In this document: in pieces, positions 29,232-40,388 of the stretch
Position numbering within the stretch: the first letter of the stretch is position 1
Layout of the letters: the number at the start of each line of letters is the position of its first letter
Assembly: GCF_900458895.1 (NCBI RefSeq)
Contig: NZ_LR962863.1
Span: forward strand, 1,302,001 to 1,366,000
DNA length: 64,000 bases
Direction of reading: 5' to 3'
Source of the DNA: Staphylococcus schleiferi
Lineage (GTDB): Bacteria; Bacillota; Bacilli; Staphylococcales; Staphylococcaceae
Made by a program: the position numbers and the translations under genes
Notes under the pieces: model-generated
Told to the model about the DNA's origin: nothing
The model's database searches: none
What the model saw: the letters and a program-made list of their open reading frames with translations, nothing else

Positions 29232-30586
29232 GTGATAACATGGAAAAATATTTAACAATTTCTGCGTTAACAAAATACATTAAATTCAAATTTGATCAAG
29301 ATCCACATTTACAATCTGTTCTAATCAAAGGAGAGCTTTCGAATTTCAAAAGACATAGTAGTGGCCATCTTTATTTTGCTGTTAAAGATGCAGATAGCGT
29401 TGTTGCCGCTATGATGTTCAAAGCCCAAGCGGCGCATTTGGATTTTGAACCTAAAGAAGGCGATCAAGTCCTCATTGAAGCACGTGTCTCTGTTTATGAA
29501 CGTCGTGGTAATTACCAAATCTATGTAAACAAAATGCAACTAGACGGTGTGGGTAACTTATATCAAAAATTCGAACAGTTAAAACTTAAGCTCACAAAAG
29601 AAGGCTATTTTGATCAATCACATAAAAAATTAGTGCCAAAATATCCTAAAAAAATTGTCATATTAACCGCAAGCACTGGTGCTGCAATTCGTGATATTCA
29701 AAACACACTCAATAGTCGTTATCCTTTGGCAGAACAGATTAAAATCAGTACCCTTGTACAAGGAAGTCAGGCTAAAAATGATATCATCGAAAAATTACAA
29801 TATGCAGATCGCTTAGATGTGGATGTCATCATTTTAGGCCGTGGCGGTGGCTCTATAGAGGATTTATGGAATTTTAATGAAGAAGAAGTGGTTAAAGCTA
29901 TTTTTTCATGCCAAACGCCTGTCATTTCTGCTGTAGGTCATGAAACAGATACCACGTTAAGCGATTATGTGGCAGATATACGGGCTGCTACACCGACTCA
30001 AGCAGCTATGTTAGCTACACCTGATCAAAAAGAACTTTTGCAGATATTGGCAAAAAGTCGTCATTACTTAAATCGTTTTATAAAACAATATTTAAAACAA
30101 GCAACACAGCAATTGAATCAATATCAATCTTATTATAAATTTAAGCAACCATCGCTTTTGTACGATCAACAAACACAAAAGCGCGACGACTTAGACCGAA
30201 TGCTTCACCAGTCTATGCAATATCGTTTTCAATATGAAAAACAGCGCCTTCATATCATTCAGCAACGTATTCGCATTAAGTATTTTTATGATTACATTCA
30301 GCGCCAAAAACAGCAATCTTTAGACTTTAAAAATGCTTTGAATAAGCAGATGCAACGTGTGATCACACAAAAGAAACAGCAGTTTGAACAAAAGTTGCTG
30401 ACGCTTGATAATTTAAGCCCAACGAAAACAATGTTAAGAGGATACTCGATTGTGATGAAAGATGATAATGTCGTCACAAGTAGCCATGATATTCATGAAG
30501 GGGACAATATTGAAGTCACAATGAAAGACGGGAAGCTAGATGCAACAATTAAAAAGGTAAGGTGGAATAATGACAACAGAAAATAA
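29228..30586 (+). CDS. xseA: exodeoxyribonuclease VII large subunit
   Basis: Large subunit of the single-strand exonuclease ExoVII, 452 residues. It has an N-terminal OB-fold ([18 protein letters not shown]), catalytic core with [11 protein letters not shown] and [13 protein letters not shown], and long C-terminal coiled coils. TTG 29228 gives MSDNMEKYL, matching the S. aureus MSD start; ATG 29240 is the alternative. It overlaps xseB by 17 bases. Confidence 0.95.
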   Translation: MSDNMEKYLTISALTKYIKFKFDQDPHLQSVLIKGELSNFKRHSSGHLYFAVKDADSVVAAMMFKAQAAHLDFEPKEGDQVLIEARVSVYERRGNYQIYVNKMQLDGVGNLYQKFEQLKLKLTKEGYFDQSHKKLVPKYPKKIVILTASTGAAIRDIQNTLNSRYPLAEQIKISTLVQGSQAKNDIIEKLQYADRLDVDVIILGRGGGSIEDLWNFNEEEVVKAIFSCQTPVISAVGHETDTTLSDYVADIRAATPTQAAMLATPDQKELLQILAKSRHYLNRFIKQYLKQATQQLNQYQSYYKFKQPSLLYDQQTQKRDDLDRMLHQSMQYRFQYEKQRLHIIQQRIRIKYFYDYIQRQKQQSLDFKNALNKQMQRVITQKKQQFEQKLLTLDNLSPTKTMLRGYSIVMKDDNVVTSSHDIHEGDNIEVTMKDGKLDATIKKVRWNNDNRK

Positions 30587-30794
30587 TTCATTTGAAGAAA
30601 TGATGCAAGAGCTCGAATCAATTGTGAATCAGTTAGATAATGATACGATTTCCTTAGAAAAATCATTAGAATTGTATCAAAAAGGAATAGCACTATCAAA
30701 GTCATGTGAAACAACTTTAAAAAATGCAGAAAAGAAAGTTTCACAACTTATGGATGAAGAGGCAGATGAAAGTGATGAACCAAAATCTGAATAA
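30570..30794 (+). CDS. xseB: exodeoxyribonuclease VII small subunit
   Basis: A 74-residue two-helix protein ([29 protein letters not shown]) that binds XseA. It overlaps xseA upstream and ispA downstream, so all three are probably translationally coupled. Confidence 0.95.
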   Translation: MTTENNSFEEMMQELESIVNQLDNDTISLEKSLELYQKGIALSKSCETTLKNAEKKVSQLMDEEADESDEPKSE

Positions 30795-31656
30795 CTTATT
30801 AGACCAATTTAACGAAGTATTGCATCGTTCAATTAACGATACAAGTCTGAAAACACGTTTAGAAGAAAGCATGCGTTATTCATTGGAAGCGGGAGGAAAG
30901 CGTATTAGACCCTTACTCTTGCTAGCAACCCTTCAAATGTTAAATCCAAAACAATTAAAAAGTGGATTTAGTGTCGCCTTAGGGCTTGAAATGGTTCATA
31001 CATATTCGTTAATACACGATGACTTACCAGCTATGGACGATGATGACTTAAGACGTGGTAAACCGACAAATCATACGGTTTATGGTGAATGGCTCGCAAT
31101 ACTTGCAGGTGATGCACTGCTTACCAAGGCATTTGAAATGATAACGGGTGATGAAGACATTAGTGCAGAAAAAAAGGTGAAATTGATCCAATCCCTTAGT
31201 AAAGCAAGTGGCCATACGGGAATGGTGGGTGGCCAAGTTTTAGATATGCAAAGTGAAAATCAGGCGATTGACTTTAAGCAATTAGAACAAATTCATTCTC
31301 ATAAAACGGGGGCACTTATTGAATTTGCGATTGAAGCAGCAACAATTATCGCACAACCCCCAGTTGAAGTAACACAACAACTCATTCAGTTTTCCAAACA
31401 TCTCGGCGTCATATTTCAAATTAAAGACGACCTTTTGGATGTTTATGGCGATGCAGACCAGTTAGGTAAACCTGTAGGTAGTGATGAAGCCAACCATAAA
31501 AGCACGTATGTTTCTTTACTAGGTCAAGCTGAGGCTGAAGCACAACTTCAAAACCATATTCAAAGTGCGGAAGCACTGTTAAATCAGTTGTCTACAAACT
31601 ATAACACAACCGATTTAATGCAATTATTAACGCTTTTTTATCAGCGACAGAATTAA
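30775..31656 (+). CDS. ispA: farnesyl diphosphate synthase / polyprenyl synthase
   Basis: Joins isopentenyl and allyl diphosphates to make farnesyl diphosphate. It has 293 residues with first aspartate-rich motif [14 protein letters not shown] and second DDLLDVYGD, plus GGKRIRP. ATG 30775 gives the family N-terminus ([12 protein letters not shown]) and overlaps xseB by 20 bases; longer in-frame starts lie inside xseB. It uses products of the dxs/ispG pathway also encoded in this window. Confidence 0.95.
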   Translation: MNQNLNNLLDQFNEVLHRSINDTSLKTRLEESMRYSLEAGGKRIRPLLLLATLQMLNPKQLKSGFSVALGLEMVHTYSLIHDDLPAMDDDDLRRGKPTNHTVYGEWLAILAGDALLTKAFEMITGDEDISAEKKVKLIQSLSKASGHTGMVGGQVLDMQSENQAIDFKQLEQIHSHKTGALIEFAIEAATIIAQPPVEVTQQLIQFSKHLGVIFQIKDDLLDVYGDADQLGKPVGSDEANHKSTYVSLLGQAEAEAQLQNHIQSAEALLNQLSTNYNTTDLMQLLTLFYQRQN

Positions 31657-31725
31657 TTTCAATCTATACTATAAAAGTCATGTAATGTTATAATCATAAT
31701 GACATAAAAATTAAGGGTGATTTCA

Positions 31726-33603
31726 ATGGATGTAAGAAATATACAGGATCCTTCATTTTTAAAAAATCTTTCTGTAAGTGAGCTTGAATCATTGAGTCAC
31801 GATATAAGACAGTTTTTAATCCAAACATGTGCTGTTACCGGGGGGCATATTGGTGCTAATTTAGGTGTCGTTGAACTGACGATTGCTTTACACAAGCATT
31901 TTAATAGCCCTGAAGATAAAATTATTTGGGACGTAGGCCACCAAAGCTATACGCACAAAATTTTGACGGGTCGTGGACATGATTTTAATACATTAAGACA
32001 GTATAAAGGATTATGTGGATTTCCAAAATTAAAAGAATCTGAGCATGATGTGTGGGAAGCCGGGCATAGCTCCACATCATTATCAGCAGCAATGGGCATG
32101 GCTAAAGCGCGAGATATACTAGGTAAGCACAACCATATTGTTCCTGTAATAGGGGACGGCGCGTTGACTGGAGGAATGGCGCTTGAAGCTTTAAATAATA
32201 TTGGTCATGATCGTACGAATATGACAATTATATTAAATGACAACGAGATGAGCATTGCGCCTAACGTGGGTGCAATGCATAATATGTTGGGCCGAATTCG
32301 AATGAATCAAAGCTACAATCGTCTTAAAATCGATGCAGAGAGCGTGTTAAGTCGATTACCTGGGGGGAGCCGATTACGTGAATCTGCTGACCGTATCAAA
32401 GATAGTTTAAAATATTTAGTTGTAGATGGTGCATTTTTCGAAGAATTAGGTATTCGTTATATTGGACCTGTTGATGGCCATAATTTTGAAGAGTTGGAAA
32501 ATGCGCTGACAGCTGCCGACTCAATTAATAAACCTGTATTAATTCATGTAGTAACAAAAAAAGGTAAAGGTTATCATCCAGCTGAAAACGATAAGATTGG
32601 AACTTGGCACGGCCTTGGACCTTATAAACTTGATACCGGTGAGCAAATAAAAGGACAACCTGTAGGTCCATCATGGAGTCAATTGATGAGCGACGAAATC
32701 CTTTCCTATGCCAAAAAGGATAGACGCGTCGTAGCGATTACACCTGCGATGCCAGTTGGTTCTAAACTCACTAAATTCCAATCTGAGCTTCCAGAACAGT
32801 TTTTTGATGTTGGTATCGCAGAGCAACATGCAGTTACGATGGCTGCCGGCCTTGCAATGGAAGGTATGAAGCCATACGTTGCAATCTATTCAACTTTCTT
32901 GCAACGTGCATACGATCAAGTACTACACGATGTTGATCGTCAAAACTTAAACGTTATTTTTGGTATTGATCGCTCAGGTTTAGTTGGTGCTGATGGTGAA
33001 ACGCATCAAGGTGTCTTTGATGTCGGTTTCTTAACGCAATTTCCAAATATGACCGTTATGATGCCAAAAGATGAAAATGAAGCTAAAGATTTAGTTTATA
33101 CTGCAATGCATTATGAGCAAGGTCCAATCGCAATTCGTTATCCTCGCGGCAATGGATTAGGTGTTAAAATTAATGAAAATCGCAGTCATATTCCTATTGG
33201 CTCATGGGAAACGCTAACCGAGGGAGACGACATAGCTCTTATTAGTTACGGCCCTACAGTGTCAACACTCATGGAAGTAGCAGAAGAATTATCAAAACTC
33301 GGCATCAAAGCCCGTGTGATTAATGCACGCTACATTAAGCCAATGGATGAGGCTACGTTAAAGCAATTAGGCGAAATAAATATGCCAGTACTCACTGTAG
33401 AGGAAGGCATGCTTAATGGTGGATTGGGTAGTCAAATTGCTAATTATTTCACTGATCATTCATTTGCAAATCGTGTTAAGCGCTTAGGTATTGATAATAT
33501 TTATATCGAACATGGGAATGTGGACCAAATTCTTGAAGATTTAGGTTTAACTTGTGAACCCCTTGTTCATACAGTACAAGCATTTTTAAATAAAAATCAG
33601 TAG
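31726..33603 (+). CDS. dxs: 1-deoxy-D-xylulose-5-phosphate synthase
   Basis: First enzyme of the MEP pathway, condensing pyruvate and glyceraldehyde-3-phosphate with thiamine diphosphate. It has 625 residues. The N-terminal TPP domain has [16 protein letters not shown] and [10 protein letters not shown]. The middle transketolase-like domain has [16 protein letters not shown] and [11 protein letters not shown], followed by the C-terminal transketolase domain. ATG 31726 has AAGGGTGA upstream; GTG 31717 precedes the site. It sits between ispA and argR exactly as in Bacillus, so it looks inherited rather than acquired. Confidence 0.97.
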   Translation: MDVRNIQDPSFLKNLSVSELESLSHDIRQFLIQTCAVTGGHIGANLGVVELTIALHKHFNSPEDKIIWDVGHQSYTHKILTGRGHDFNTLRQYKGLCGFPKLKESEHDVWEAGHSSTSLSAAMGMAKARDILGKHNHIVPVIGDGALTGGMALEALNNIGHDRTNMTIILNDNEMSIAPNVGAMHNMLGRIRMNQSYNRLKIDAESVLSRLPGGSRLRESADRIKDSLKYLVVDGAFFEELGIRYIGPVDGHNFEELENALTAADSINKPVLIHVVTKKGKGYHPAENDKIGTWHGLGPYKLDTGEQIKGQPVGPSWSQLMSDEILSYAKKDRRVVAITPAMPVGSKLTKFQSELPEQFFDVGIAEQHAVTMAAGLAMEGMKPYVAIYSTFLQRAYDQVLHDVDRQNLNVIFGIDRSGLVGADGETHQGVFDVGFLTQFPNMTVMMPKDENEAKDLVYTAMHYEQGPIAIRYPRGNGLGVKINENRSHIPIGSWETLTEGDDIALISYGPTVSTLMEVAEELSKLGIKARVINARYIKPMDEATLKQLGEINMPVLTVEEGMLNGGLGSQIANYFTDHSFANRVKRLGIDNIYIEHGNVDQILEDLGLTCEPLVHTVQAFLNKNQ

Positions 33604-33623
33604 TCAAATATGTAGGGTATTTC

Positions 33624-33659
33624 AGGGTTGGGACGTCAAAAAGTCTCAGCCCATTTTTT
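33624..33659 (+). terminator. dxs terminator
   Basis: GGGtTGgGAC pairs with GTCtCAgCCC, followed by a T-run. It resembles the hairpins at 5655 and 42805. Confidence 0.85.
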
Positions 33660-33768
33660 GTCATTTTTTGTATGCATGAATGACTATTCTTACGTATGTC
33701 TTGATTAGGTAAATCATATAAGATTATGGTAAAATCAATGTATAAATATTCGTTATGAGGTGTCAAAT

Positions 33769-34221
33769 ATGCCTAAAAAATCTGTGAGACATATAAAAAT
33801 CAGAGAAATTATTTCTAATGAACAAATTGAAACACAAGACGAACTTGTAAAGCGCTTAAATGATTATGAAATGAATGTAACACAAGCCACTGTGTCACGT
33901 GATATTAAAGAACTTCAACTGATTAAAGTTCCAGCCGCTAGTGGTCAATATATTTATAGTCTACCTAACGACCGACGCTATCATCCTTTAGAAAAGTTGG
34001 GTCGTTATCTTATGGATTCATTTGTAAAAATTGATAGTGCAAACAATTTGTTAGTATTAAAAACATTGCCAGGTAACGCGCAATCAATAGGTGCCATTCT
34101 CGATCAAATTGATTGGGAAGAAGTTCTAGGGACAATTTGTGGAGATGACACATGCCTTATTATTTGTAAAGACAATTTATCGGCAGATGAAATTAAGGCA
34201 AGAATATTCAATATGTTATAA
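33769..34221 (+). CDS. argR: arginine repressor ArgR/AhrC
   Basis: Arginine-dependent regulator of arginine synthesis and breakdown, 150 residues. It has an N-terminal winged helix ([17 protein letters not shown]) and a C-terminal hexamerisation and arginine-binding domain ([15 protein letters not shown]). ATG 33769 has GAGGTG upstream. It precedes recN, the standard order. No arginine gene is nearby, so it acts in trans. Confidence 0.95.
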   Translation: MPKKSVRHIKIREIISNEQIETQDELVKRLNDYEMNVTQATVSRDIKELQLIKVPAASGQYIYSLPNDRRYHPLEKLGRYLMDSFVKIDSANNLLVLKTLPGNAQSIGAILDQIDWEEVLGTICGDDTCLIICKDNLSADEIKARIFNML

Positions 34222-34234
34222 GGGTGGATGTTAG

Positions 34235-35917
34235 ATGTTACAAAGCCTCTCTATAAAAGAATTTGCAATTATAGAAACGCTAGATATTCAATTTTCAGAC
34301 GGACTTACAGTATTAAGTGGTGAAACAGGTGCTGGGAAATCCATTATCATCGATGCTATTGGTCAATTAATTGGTATGCGCGCATCGTCTGATTTTGTCC
34401 GACATGGTGAGAAAAAAGCGATTATTGAAGGAATTTTCGATATTGATCATGCTGAAGAAGCAATACAAGAATTGAATACGCTAGGTATTGATATTAACGA
34501 AGACTTCTTAATTGTAAAACGTGAAATATTTAGTTCGGGTAAAAGTATTTGCCGTATCAATAATCAAACCGTAACGCTTCAAGATTTAAGGAAAGTGATG
34601 CAGGCACTGCTCGATATCCATGGACAGCACGAAACTCAAACTTTACTTAAACAAAAATATCATATCGAATTACTTGATCGCTATTCAGATGGACAATATG
34701 CAAAAGCATTAAGCCAATATGAAGAAACATTTAATCAACATCACTCAAAAATTAAAGAGCTTGAAGCACTTGAATCTGCAGACCAAGCTTTGCTACAACG
34801 TTTGGACTTAATGAAATTTCAATATGACGAATTAAAAGAAGCCCAATTAAAGGAAGGCGAAATCGAACAATTAGAAATTGATATTAAGCGAATTCAAAAC
34901 TCAGAAAATTTAAGTGTTGCGCTTAATGCGGCTTATGAGACGTTGACCGATGAACAGGCCATCCCTGATAGACTTTATACATTAAGTGCACATTTGCAGA
35001 CAATTGATGAGATATTGCCAGAAACATTTCAAAAACTGAAAGAAGATGTCGACCAATTCTACTATACTTTAGAAGATGCAAAACATCAGCTTTATGATGA
35101 AATTAATCAAACTGATTTCGACGAGCAATATTTAAATGAACTTGAATCTCGAATGAATTTATTAAACAACTTAAAAAGAAAATACGGTAAAGATATTTCT
35201 GAGTTAATCACATATCAGGCCAAAATCGCAGAAGAAATTGATAAGATTGAAAACTATGAAGAAAGCACTTCACAATTACGAAATGAGATTAAACAGTTAT
35301 CTGCTCAGTTAATTGAGCACGGCCAGGTTTTGTCTAAAGAAAGAAGGCTTGTCGCGCGACAACTAAGAGATCGAATTGTTAATGAAATACAAAATTTACA
35401 AATGAAGGATGCAAATCTTGAAATATCATTTAAACCCTACGACCAGCCACAAAGAGAAGGACTTGAACGTGTTGAATTTTTAATTAGTCCAAACAAAGGT
35501 GAACCTTTAAAGAGTTTAAATAAAATTGCAAGTGGTGGCGAATTATCACGTATTATGCTGGCATTGAAAAGTATTTTCGTACGTTCTAGGGGTCAAACAG
35601 CGATTCTATTTGATGAAGTGGATTCAGGTGTTTCAGGCCAAGCTGCTCAAAAAATGGCTGAAAAGATGAAAGAAATATCTGCTGTGATACAAGTCATCTG
35701 TATTTCTCATTTACCACAAGTTGCATCCATGAGTGACCATCATTTATATATCGCCAAACAAGAAAAAGAGGGGCGTACAACGACATCTGTACAAGAGCTC
35801 AACGGGGAATCTCGTATTGCTGAAGTCGCTCGAATGATTTCAGGCGCAACTGTAACTGAGCTTACAAAACAAAATGCGAAAGAAATGATAGAACAAAATC
35901 AAAGGCTTAAAGGATGA
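34235..35917 (+). CDS. recN: DNA repair protein RecN
   Basis: SMC-like ATPase that gathers broken DNA ends. It has 560 residues with Walker A GETGAGKS, central coiled coils from about 160 to 365 interrupted by a short hinge-like part, then signature KIASGGELSRIMLALK and Walker B TAILFDEVDSGVSG. The start follows a GGGTGG site. Confidence 0.96.
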   Translation: MLQSLSIKEFAIIETLDIQFSDGLTVLSGETGAGKSIIIDAIGQLIGMRASSDFVRHGEKKAIIEGIFDIDHAEEAIQELNTLGIDINEDFLIVKREIFSSGKSICRINNQTVTLQDLRKVMQALLDIHGQHETQTLLKQKYHIELLDRYSDGQYAKALSQYEETFNQHHSKIKELEALESADQALLQRLDLMKFQYDELKEAQLKEGEIEQLEIDIKRIQNSENLSVALNAAYETLTDEQAIPDRLYTLSAHLQTIDEILPETFQKLKEDVDQFYYTLEDAKHQLYDEINQTDFDEQYLNELESRMNLLNNLKRKYGKDISELITYQAKIAEEIDKIENYEESTSQLRNEIKQLSAQLIEHGQVLSKERRLVARQLRDRIVNEIQNLQMKDANLEISFKPYDQPQREGLERVEFLISPNKGEPLKSLNKIASGGELSRIMLALKSIFVRSRGQTAILFDEVDSGVSGQAAQKMAEKMKEISAVIQVICISHLPQVASMSDHHLYIAKQEKEGRTTTSVQELNGESRIAEVARMISGATVTELTKQNAKEMIEQNQRLKG

Positions 35918-35923
35918 TGTGAT

Positions 35924-36817
35924 ATGAATTTTAAAGCATTACTAAAAGGGCATCAAAATTTCAGTGGAACCATTGCGATGATTAATGCAACTGAAGAGCC
36001 ATTAATCAACGTGATTGTCGAAGTTTTGAATAAAACTAAAGCGGAATTTATATTATACAATTATCAAGATGCTTCAGAGTTGATACGTTCATTTGACCTA
36101 TCACCAGAGTTATTGACACGCATTCATATTCATACATTTGAAACGCAAGATGAAGCGATAGAACACTGTTTAGACGATCTCTATCATCAAAAAGCACATA
36201 TCTTGATGAAAGGGCAAATTCCGACTGCTCAAATTTTATCAGCAGTGTTAAAAAGAAATGCAGTGGATTCAAAACCTTTCCTCAATCATCTTGCAATATG
36301 TGAAATACCGACTTATCACAAATTACTTATGATTTCTGATGTGGCCTTAAATATCACTCCTTCAGTTGAAGATACGAAAGCAATGATTAATAATATTGTC
36401 CGTTTTGCGAGACAACTAGACTACGACTCATTAAATATTGCACTTTTATCATCAGTTGAAAAAGTTAGTAACAAAATCCCTTCAACTTTAAAAGCGCAAA
36501 CATTACAGCAATTTTATGCGTCGCACCCAATCGATGAGGATATCCTAATTGAAGGTCCGTATGCTTTAGATAATGCAATTGATAAGAAAAGTGCAATCCA
36601 AAAAGGGATTCACACGAAAGTAGCAGGTAATGCTGATGTTTTAATCGTACCTGGCCTTGATGCTGGGAATGTTCTCTATAAATCGCTTACTTACTTTGGC
36701 CATGCAAAAGTTGCAAGCTTGATTTTAGGTGCACGCTTTCCTATTGTACTTACATCTAGAGCAGATAGTATAGAAAATAAAGTGAACTCAATATTGGTTG
36801 CGCTAAAGTTTATTTAG
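35924..36817 (+). CDS. ptb: phosphate butyryltransferase-like enzyme
   Basis: PTA/PTB-fold acyltransferase of 297 residues that exchanges CoA and phosphate on branched-chain or butyryl groups. The conserved C-terminus is ADVLIVPGLDAGNVLYKSLTYF and GARFPIVLTSRAD. It is paired with buk and followed by the BKD genes, which fits use on isobutyryl-, isovaleryl- and 2-methylbutyryl-CoA. It starts six bases after recN. The N-terminal half is divergent. Confidence 0.9.
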   Translation: MNFKALLKGHQNFSGTIAMINATEEPLINVIVEVLNKTKAEFILYNYQDASELIRSFDLSPELLTRIHIHTFETQDEAIEHCLDDLYHQKAHILMKGQIPTAQILSAVLKRNAVDSKPFLNHLAICEIPTYHKLLMISDVALNITPSVEDTKAMINNIVRFARQLDYDSLNIALLSSVEKVSNKIPSTLKAQTLQQFYASHPIDEDILIEGPYALDNAIDKKSAIQKGIHTKVAGNADVLIVPGLDAGNVLYKSLTYFGHAKVASLILGARFPIVLTSRADSIENKVNSILVALKFI

Positions 36818-36879
36818 CGTTGTGTTTCGCAACCATAAGATAAAAAGGAATTTGTTGAAGTTTTGAAAGAAGGTATTCT

Positions 36880-37938
36880 ATGGTAACGACACTCGTTTTA
36901 AATCTTGGTAGTACATCGAGTAAATATGCAATCTACCGTAATGATGAATGTATTTTAAATGAAAACATTAAACATTCAACCTCTGTTATTAATCAAACTT
37001 TGTTAGAACAAGAACAAACACGTCAGCAATTGATTGAACAAGATTTATTATCTCATCATCAAACACTTGATAATATGGATGTTATCGCTTGTCGTGGTGG
37101 TTTACTAAAGCCCTTGTCAGGCGGAACCTATGAAGTGAATAGTGCAATGTATAATGACCTTAAATCATTTGATTATGGCGCTCATGCTTCGAACTTAAGT
37201 GCAATGATTGGTTATCGTTTAGGCCAAAAATATCATATTCCTGTATTTACAACTGATCCTGTTGTTGTAGACGAATTAATCGATGAAGCACGTGTGACAG
37301 GGATACCGGATATCCAACGACGCAGTGTTTTTCACGCACTCAATCAAAAAGCGATGGCTCGCAAATATGCGGAAAGCGTCAATAAAAACTATGAAGATGT
37401 GCATGTGATAGTCGCACACATGGGTGGCGGTATTAGTATTGGTGCCCATCAACAAGGTCGTGTCATCGATGTCAATGAAGCACTTTATGGCGAAGGCCCC
37501 ATGGCTATGGATAGAGCAGGAATTATACCGAATGATTTACTAATCACTTATATGGAGAGGAATCAGTTATCTGCTGAAAAGTTAAATGCAATCCTCAGTC
37601 GTGAATCTGGCTTAACTGCGTATTTTGGGACTTCAAATTTGAAAGAAATCATGATGTCTTATGATACGGATGAAAAAGTACGACTTTTCATTGGGGCAAT
37701 GGCACTTCAAATTTCAAAAGTGATTGGAGAACGTGCTGCAACTTTGAAAGGTAAAGTTGATCAAATTATTTTAACAGGTGGAATGAGTTTTAATGAGCAA
37801 CTCGTTGAATTGATTTCAACTTACGTAGATTGGATTGCACCTATTTCTGTTTATGCCGGAGAACATGAAATGACAACATTGGCCGACCAAGCACAACGTG
37901 CATTTAACCAAGAAATATCAATCCAAACGTATCGATAG
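36880..37938 (+). CDS. buk: butyrate kinase (branched-chain acyl kinase)
   Basis: Acetokinase-family kinase interconverting acyl phosphate and acid with ATP, 352 residues. It shows N-terminal LVLNLGSTSSKYAIY, the HMGGGISIGAHQ loop and the C-terminal ILTGGMSFNE. With Ptb it can turn branched-chain acyl-CoA into acid plus ATP, or run in reverse to make primers for branched fatty acids. It is directly upstream of lpd. Confidence 0.94.
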   Translation: MVTTLVLNLGSTSSKYAIYRNDECILNENIKHSTSVINQTLLEQEQTRQQLIEQDLLSHHQTLDNMDVIACRGGLLKPLSGGTYEVNSAMYNDLKSFDYGAHASNLSAMIGYRLGQKYHIPVFTTDPVVVDELIDEARVTGIPDIQRRSVFHALNQKAMARKYAESVNKNYEDVHVIVAHMGGGISIGAHQQGRVIDVNEALYGEGPMAMDRAGIIPNDLLITYMERNQLSAEKLNAILSRESGLTAYFGTSNLKEIMMSYDTDEKVRLFIGAMALQISKVIGERAATLKGKVDQIILTGGMSFNEQLVELISTYVDWIAPISVYAGEHEMTTLADQAQRAFNQEISIQTYR

Positions 37939-37950
37939 GAGATAAATATT

Positions 37951-39376
37951 ATGACAAAAGAAAAATATGATGTCGTTATTTTAGGTGGTGGCATTGCAGG
38001 TTATTCTGCTGCAATAAGGGCGAGTCAATTAGGAAAAAATGTGGCCTTAGTAGAAAAATCAAAAAGTTGGAGGCACATGTTTACATAGGGGATGTATCCC
38101 AACAAAATCTTTTCTCAAATCAGCTGAAGTCTATCATTTAATGCAAAATGCCGATCAATATGGTATTCAAGCGGAGCCTTCTACATTTCAATTTAGCCTT
38201 CCACAAGTGATGGAGCGTAAAAATCGAATTGTTGAAACAATGTATCAAGGCGTTCAAGGTTTAATGAAGCAACATAAAATCGATGTATTTAATGGGGTCG
38301 GTCGCTTGTTAGGTGCCTCTATTTTCACACCACAAAGTGGGACAGTTTCAGTTGAATATGAAGATGGATCTTCTGAATTATTACCTAATGATTATGTTTT
38401 GATTGCAACAGGATCAAACCCACTGGCGCTGCCATTTTTACCTTTTGATTACGAGCAAATTTTAAGTAGTGATGACATGATGACGTTAACCGCATTACCT
38501 CAGTCAATGACGATTATTGGGGGTGGCGTCATAGGGTTAGAATTTGCATCCTTTTTGAGTAAAGTCGGTGTCAAAGTCTATGTCATAGAGGCAGGTCCAA
38601 GAATCCTTCCTACTGAAAGTCAACAGAGCAGTCGTCTGATTCAAAAAGAATTAGAACAACAAGGCGTTACTTTCTATACAAATACAGCACTCAATGAGGA
38701 AGATATTGAAATTCATACCGATAAAGTAACTTTTAATGTTGATCAATCTTTCTCTACTGAGAAAGTTCTCGTTTCAATCGGTAGAAGGGTTAATACGCAG
38801 GACATAGGACTTAACAATACAAAAGTTGAGCTAAATGAAAAACAGATGATTTTAACGAATGCGTGGATGCAGACTGCGGATCAACATATTTATGCTGCAG
38901 GTGATGTGATTGGTCATCTACAATTAGCGCATGTAGGTGCACGAGAAGGCGTTATAGCCGTTGAGCATATGTTTAATGAAAATCCTTTACCAATAAACTA
39001 TGATCAAATGCCAAAATGTGTTTATACATCACCAGAAATTGCATCTATAGGGGTAAACCAAGAAACAGCTAAACAAAGAGGATTAAACTTTAAAGTTGTT
39101 AAGGCACCATTTAGAGCGAACGGTAAAGCGATGATTGAATCAGCCAATCAACCTGAAGGCTTTGCTGAACTTTTATTTGAAAAAGATTCAGAAAGTTTTA
39201 TTGGTGCGTCACTCGTAGGTCCCCATACGACTGAATTAATTAATGAACTCAGCGTATTACATTTTATGAATGGTTCATCTATAGAATTGGGCTTATCTAC
39301 ACATGCACATCCATCGATTTCTGAATTAATGATGGAACTCGGTCTTAAAATGAATAATCAATCTATCCATATATAG
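37951..39376 (+). pseudogene. lpd: dihydrolipoamide dehydrogenase (E3) of the branched-chain complex, one frameshift as written
   Basis: FAD-dependent E3 that reoxidises lipoyl groups on the BKD E2. Frame 1 starts at ATG 37951 ([14 protein letters not shown], the FAD site) and meets a stop soon after. Frame 2 carries the rest, including TIIGGGVIGLEFASF and the C-terminal HAHPSISELMMELG. Removing one A from the A5 run at 38061-38065 restores [16 protein letters not shown], the redox-active disulfide motif, and gives one ORF of about 474 codons. I think a sequencing error is likelier than a real loss, because the rest is intact. Confidence 0.94.
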
Positions 39377-39396
39377 ATATAAGGAGGGAAATGAAT

Positions 39397-40386
39397 ATGA
39401 AAGATTATAAAAGTGTAGGACTAGAAGTTGAGGATTTAAAGGTAATCTATCAAGCGATGGACTTAGGAAGAAAACTTGATGAGCGAATGTGGTTATTAAA
39501 TCGAGCAGGTAAAATCCCATTCGTAATTAGTTGTCAAGGGCAAGAAGCAACTCAAATTGGGACTGCTTATGCACTACAAAAAGGAGATGTAACAGCCCCT
39601 TATTATCGAGACCTCGCACTCGTTACTTATCTAGGGATGACACCATTAGAAACAATGCAATCGGCATTCGGTAAAAGAGATGATATTAGCTCTGGCGGAA
39701 AACAAATGCCTTCACATTTTAGTAAAAAAGAAGTAGGAATTATGTCTCAAGGTTCATCTGTTGCCACTCAAATATTACATGCTGTAGGTGCGGCGTTAAC
39801 ATTTAAAATGGATAACAAACAACAGGTCGCATTGACAACACTTGGCGAAGGAAGTTCAAACCAAGGTGACTTTCATGAAGGGCTTAATTTTGCAGGTGTT
39901 CACGATTTACCATTTATTTGTTTAATTGAAAATAATAAATATGCTATCTCCGTTTCTAAAGATTTACAGTATGGCGCTGAACAACTTTCAGACCGTGCTA
40001 AAGGTTATGGCATGTTTGGTGAAACAGTTGATGGAAATGATCCTATTGCGGTCTATGGGGCTATTAAATCGGCACGAGAACGCGCGATTAACGGTGAAGG
40101 CGCTACACTCATTGAAGCAATGTGTACTCGATTAACTGCACACTCCTCTGACGATGATGACCGTTATCGCTCTAATGAAGAAAAAACGCAAGATAAAGAA
40201 AATGATTGTAACTTAAAATTCAAATCTTATCTCATCGATAATGAATTAGTCGATCGGGATTGGTTTGATAAAATCGAGCAAGAAAATCAAGCCATTGTCA
40301 ATAAAGCAACGAAAGAGGCTGAAGCTTCACCTTATCCTGATGCATCAGAAACTTACCAATATGTCTATGAACAAGGAGGGCTTTAA
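39397..40386 (+). CDS. bkdAA: branched-chain 2-oxo acid dehydrogenase E1 alpha
   Basis: Thiamine-dependent decarboxylase subunit for 2-oxo acids of valine, leucine and isoleucine, about 329 residues. It has TPP-binding GEGSSNQGDFHEGLNFAG and a phosphorylation-loop-like YRSNEEK. ATG 39397 is chosen for its 9-base spacing from AAGGAGGG; ATG 39391 is too close. It lies in an lpd-bkdAA-bkdAB-bkdB operon. Confidence 0.95.
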   Translation: MKDYKSVGLEVEDLKVIYQAMDLGRKLDERMWLLNRAGKIPFVISCQGQEATQIGTAYALQKGDVTAPYYRDLALVTYLGMTPLETMQSAFGKRDDISSGGKQMPSHFSKKEVGIMSQGSSVATQILHAVGAALTFKMDNKQQVALTTLGEGSSNQGDFHEGLNFAGVHDLPFICLIENNKYAISVSKDLQYGAEQLSDRAKGYGMFGETVDGNDPIAVYGAIKSARERAINGEGATLIEAMCTRLTAHSSDDDDRYRSNEEKTQDKENDCNLKFKSYLIDNELVDRDWFDKIEQENQAIVNKATKEAEASPYPDASETYQYVYEQGGL

Positions 40387-40388
40387 AC

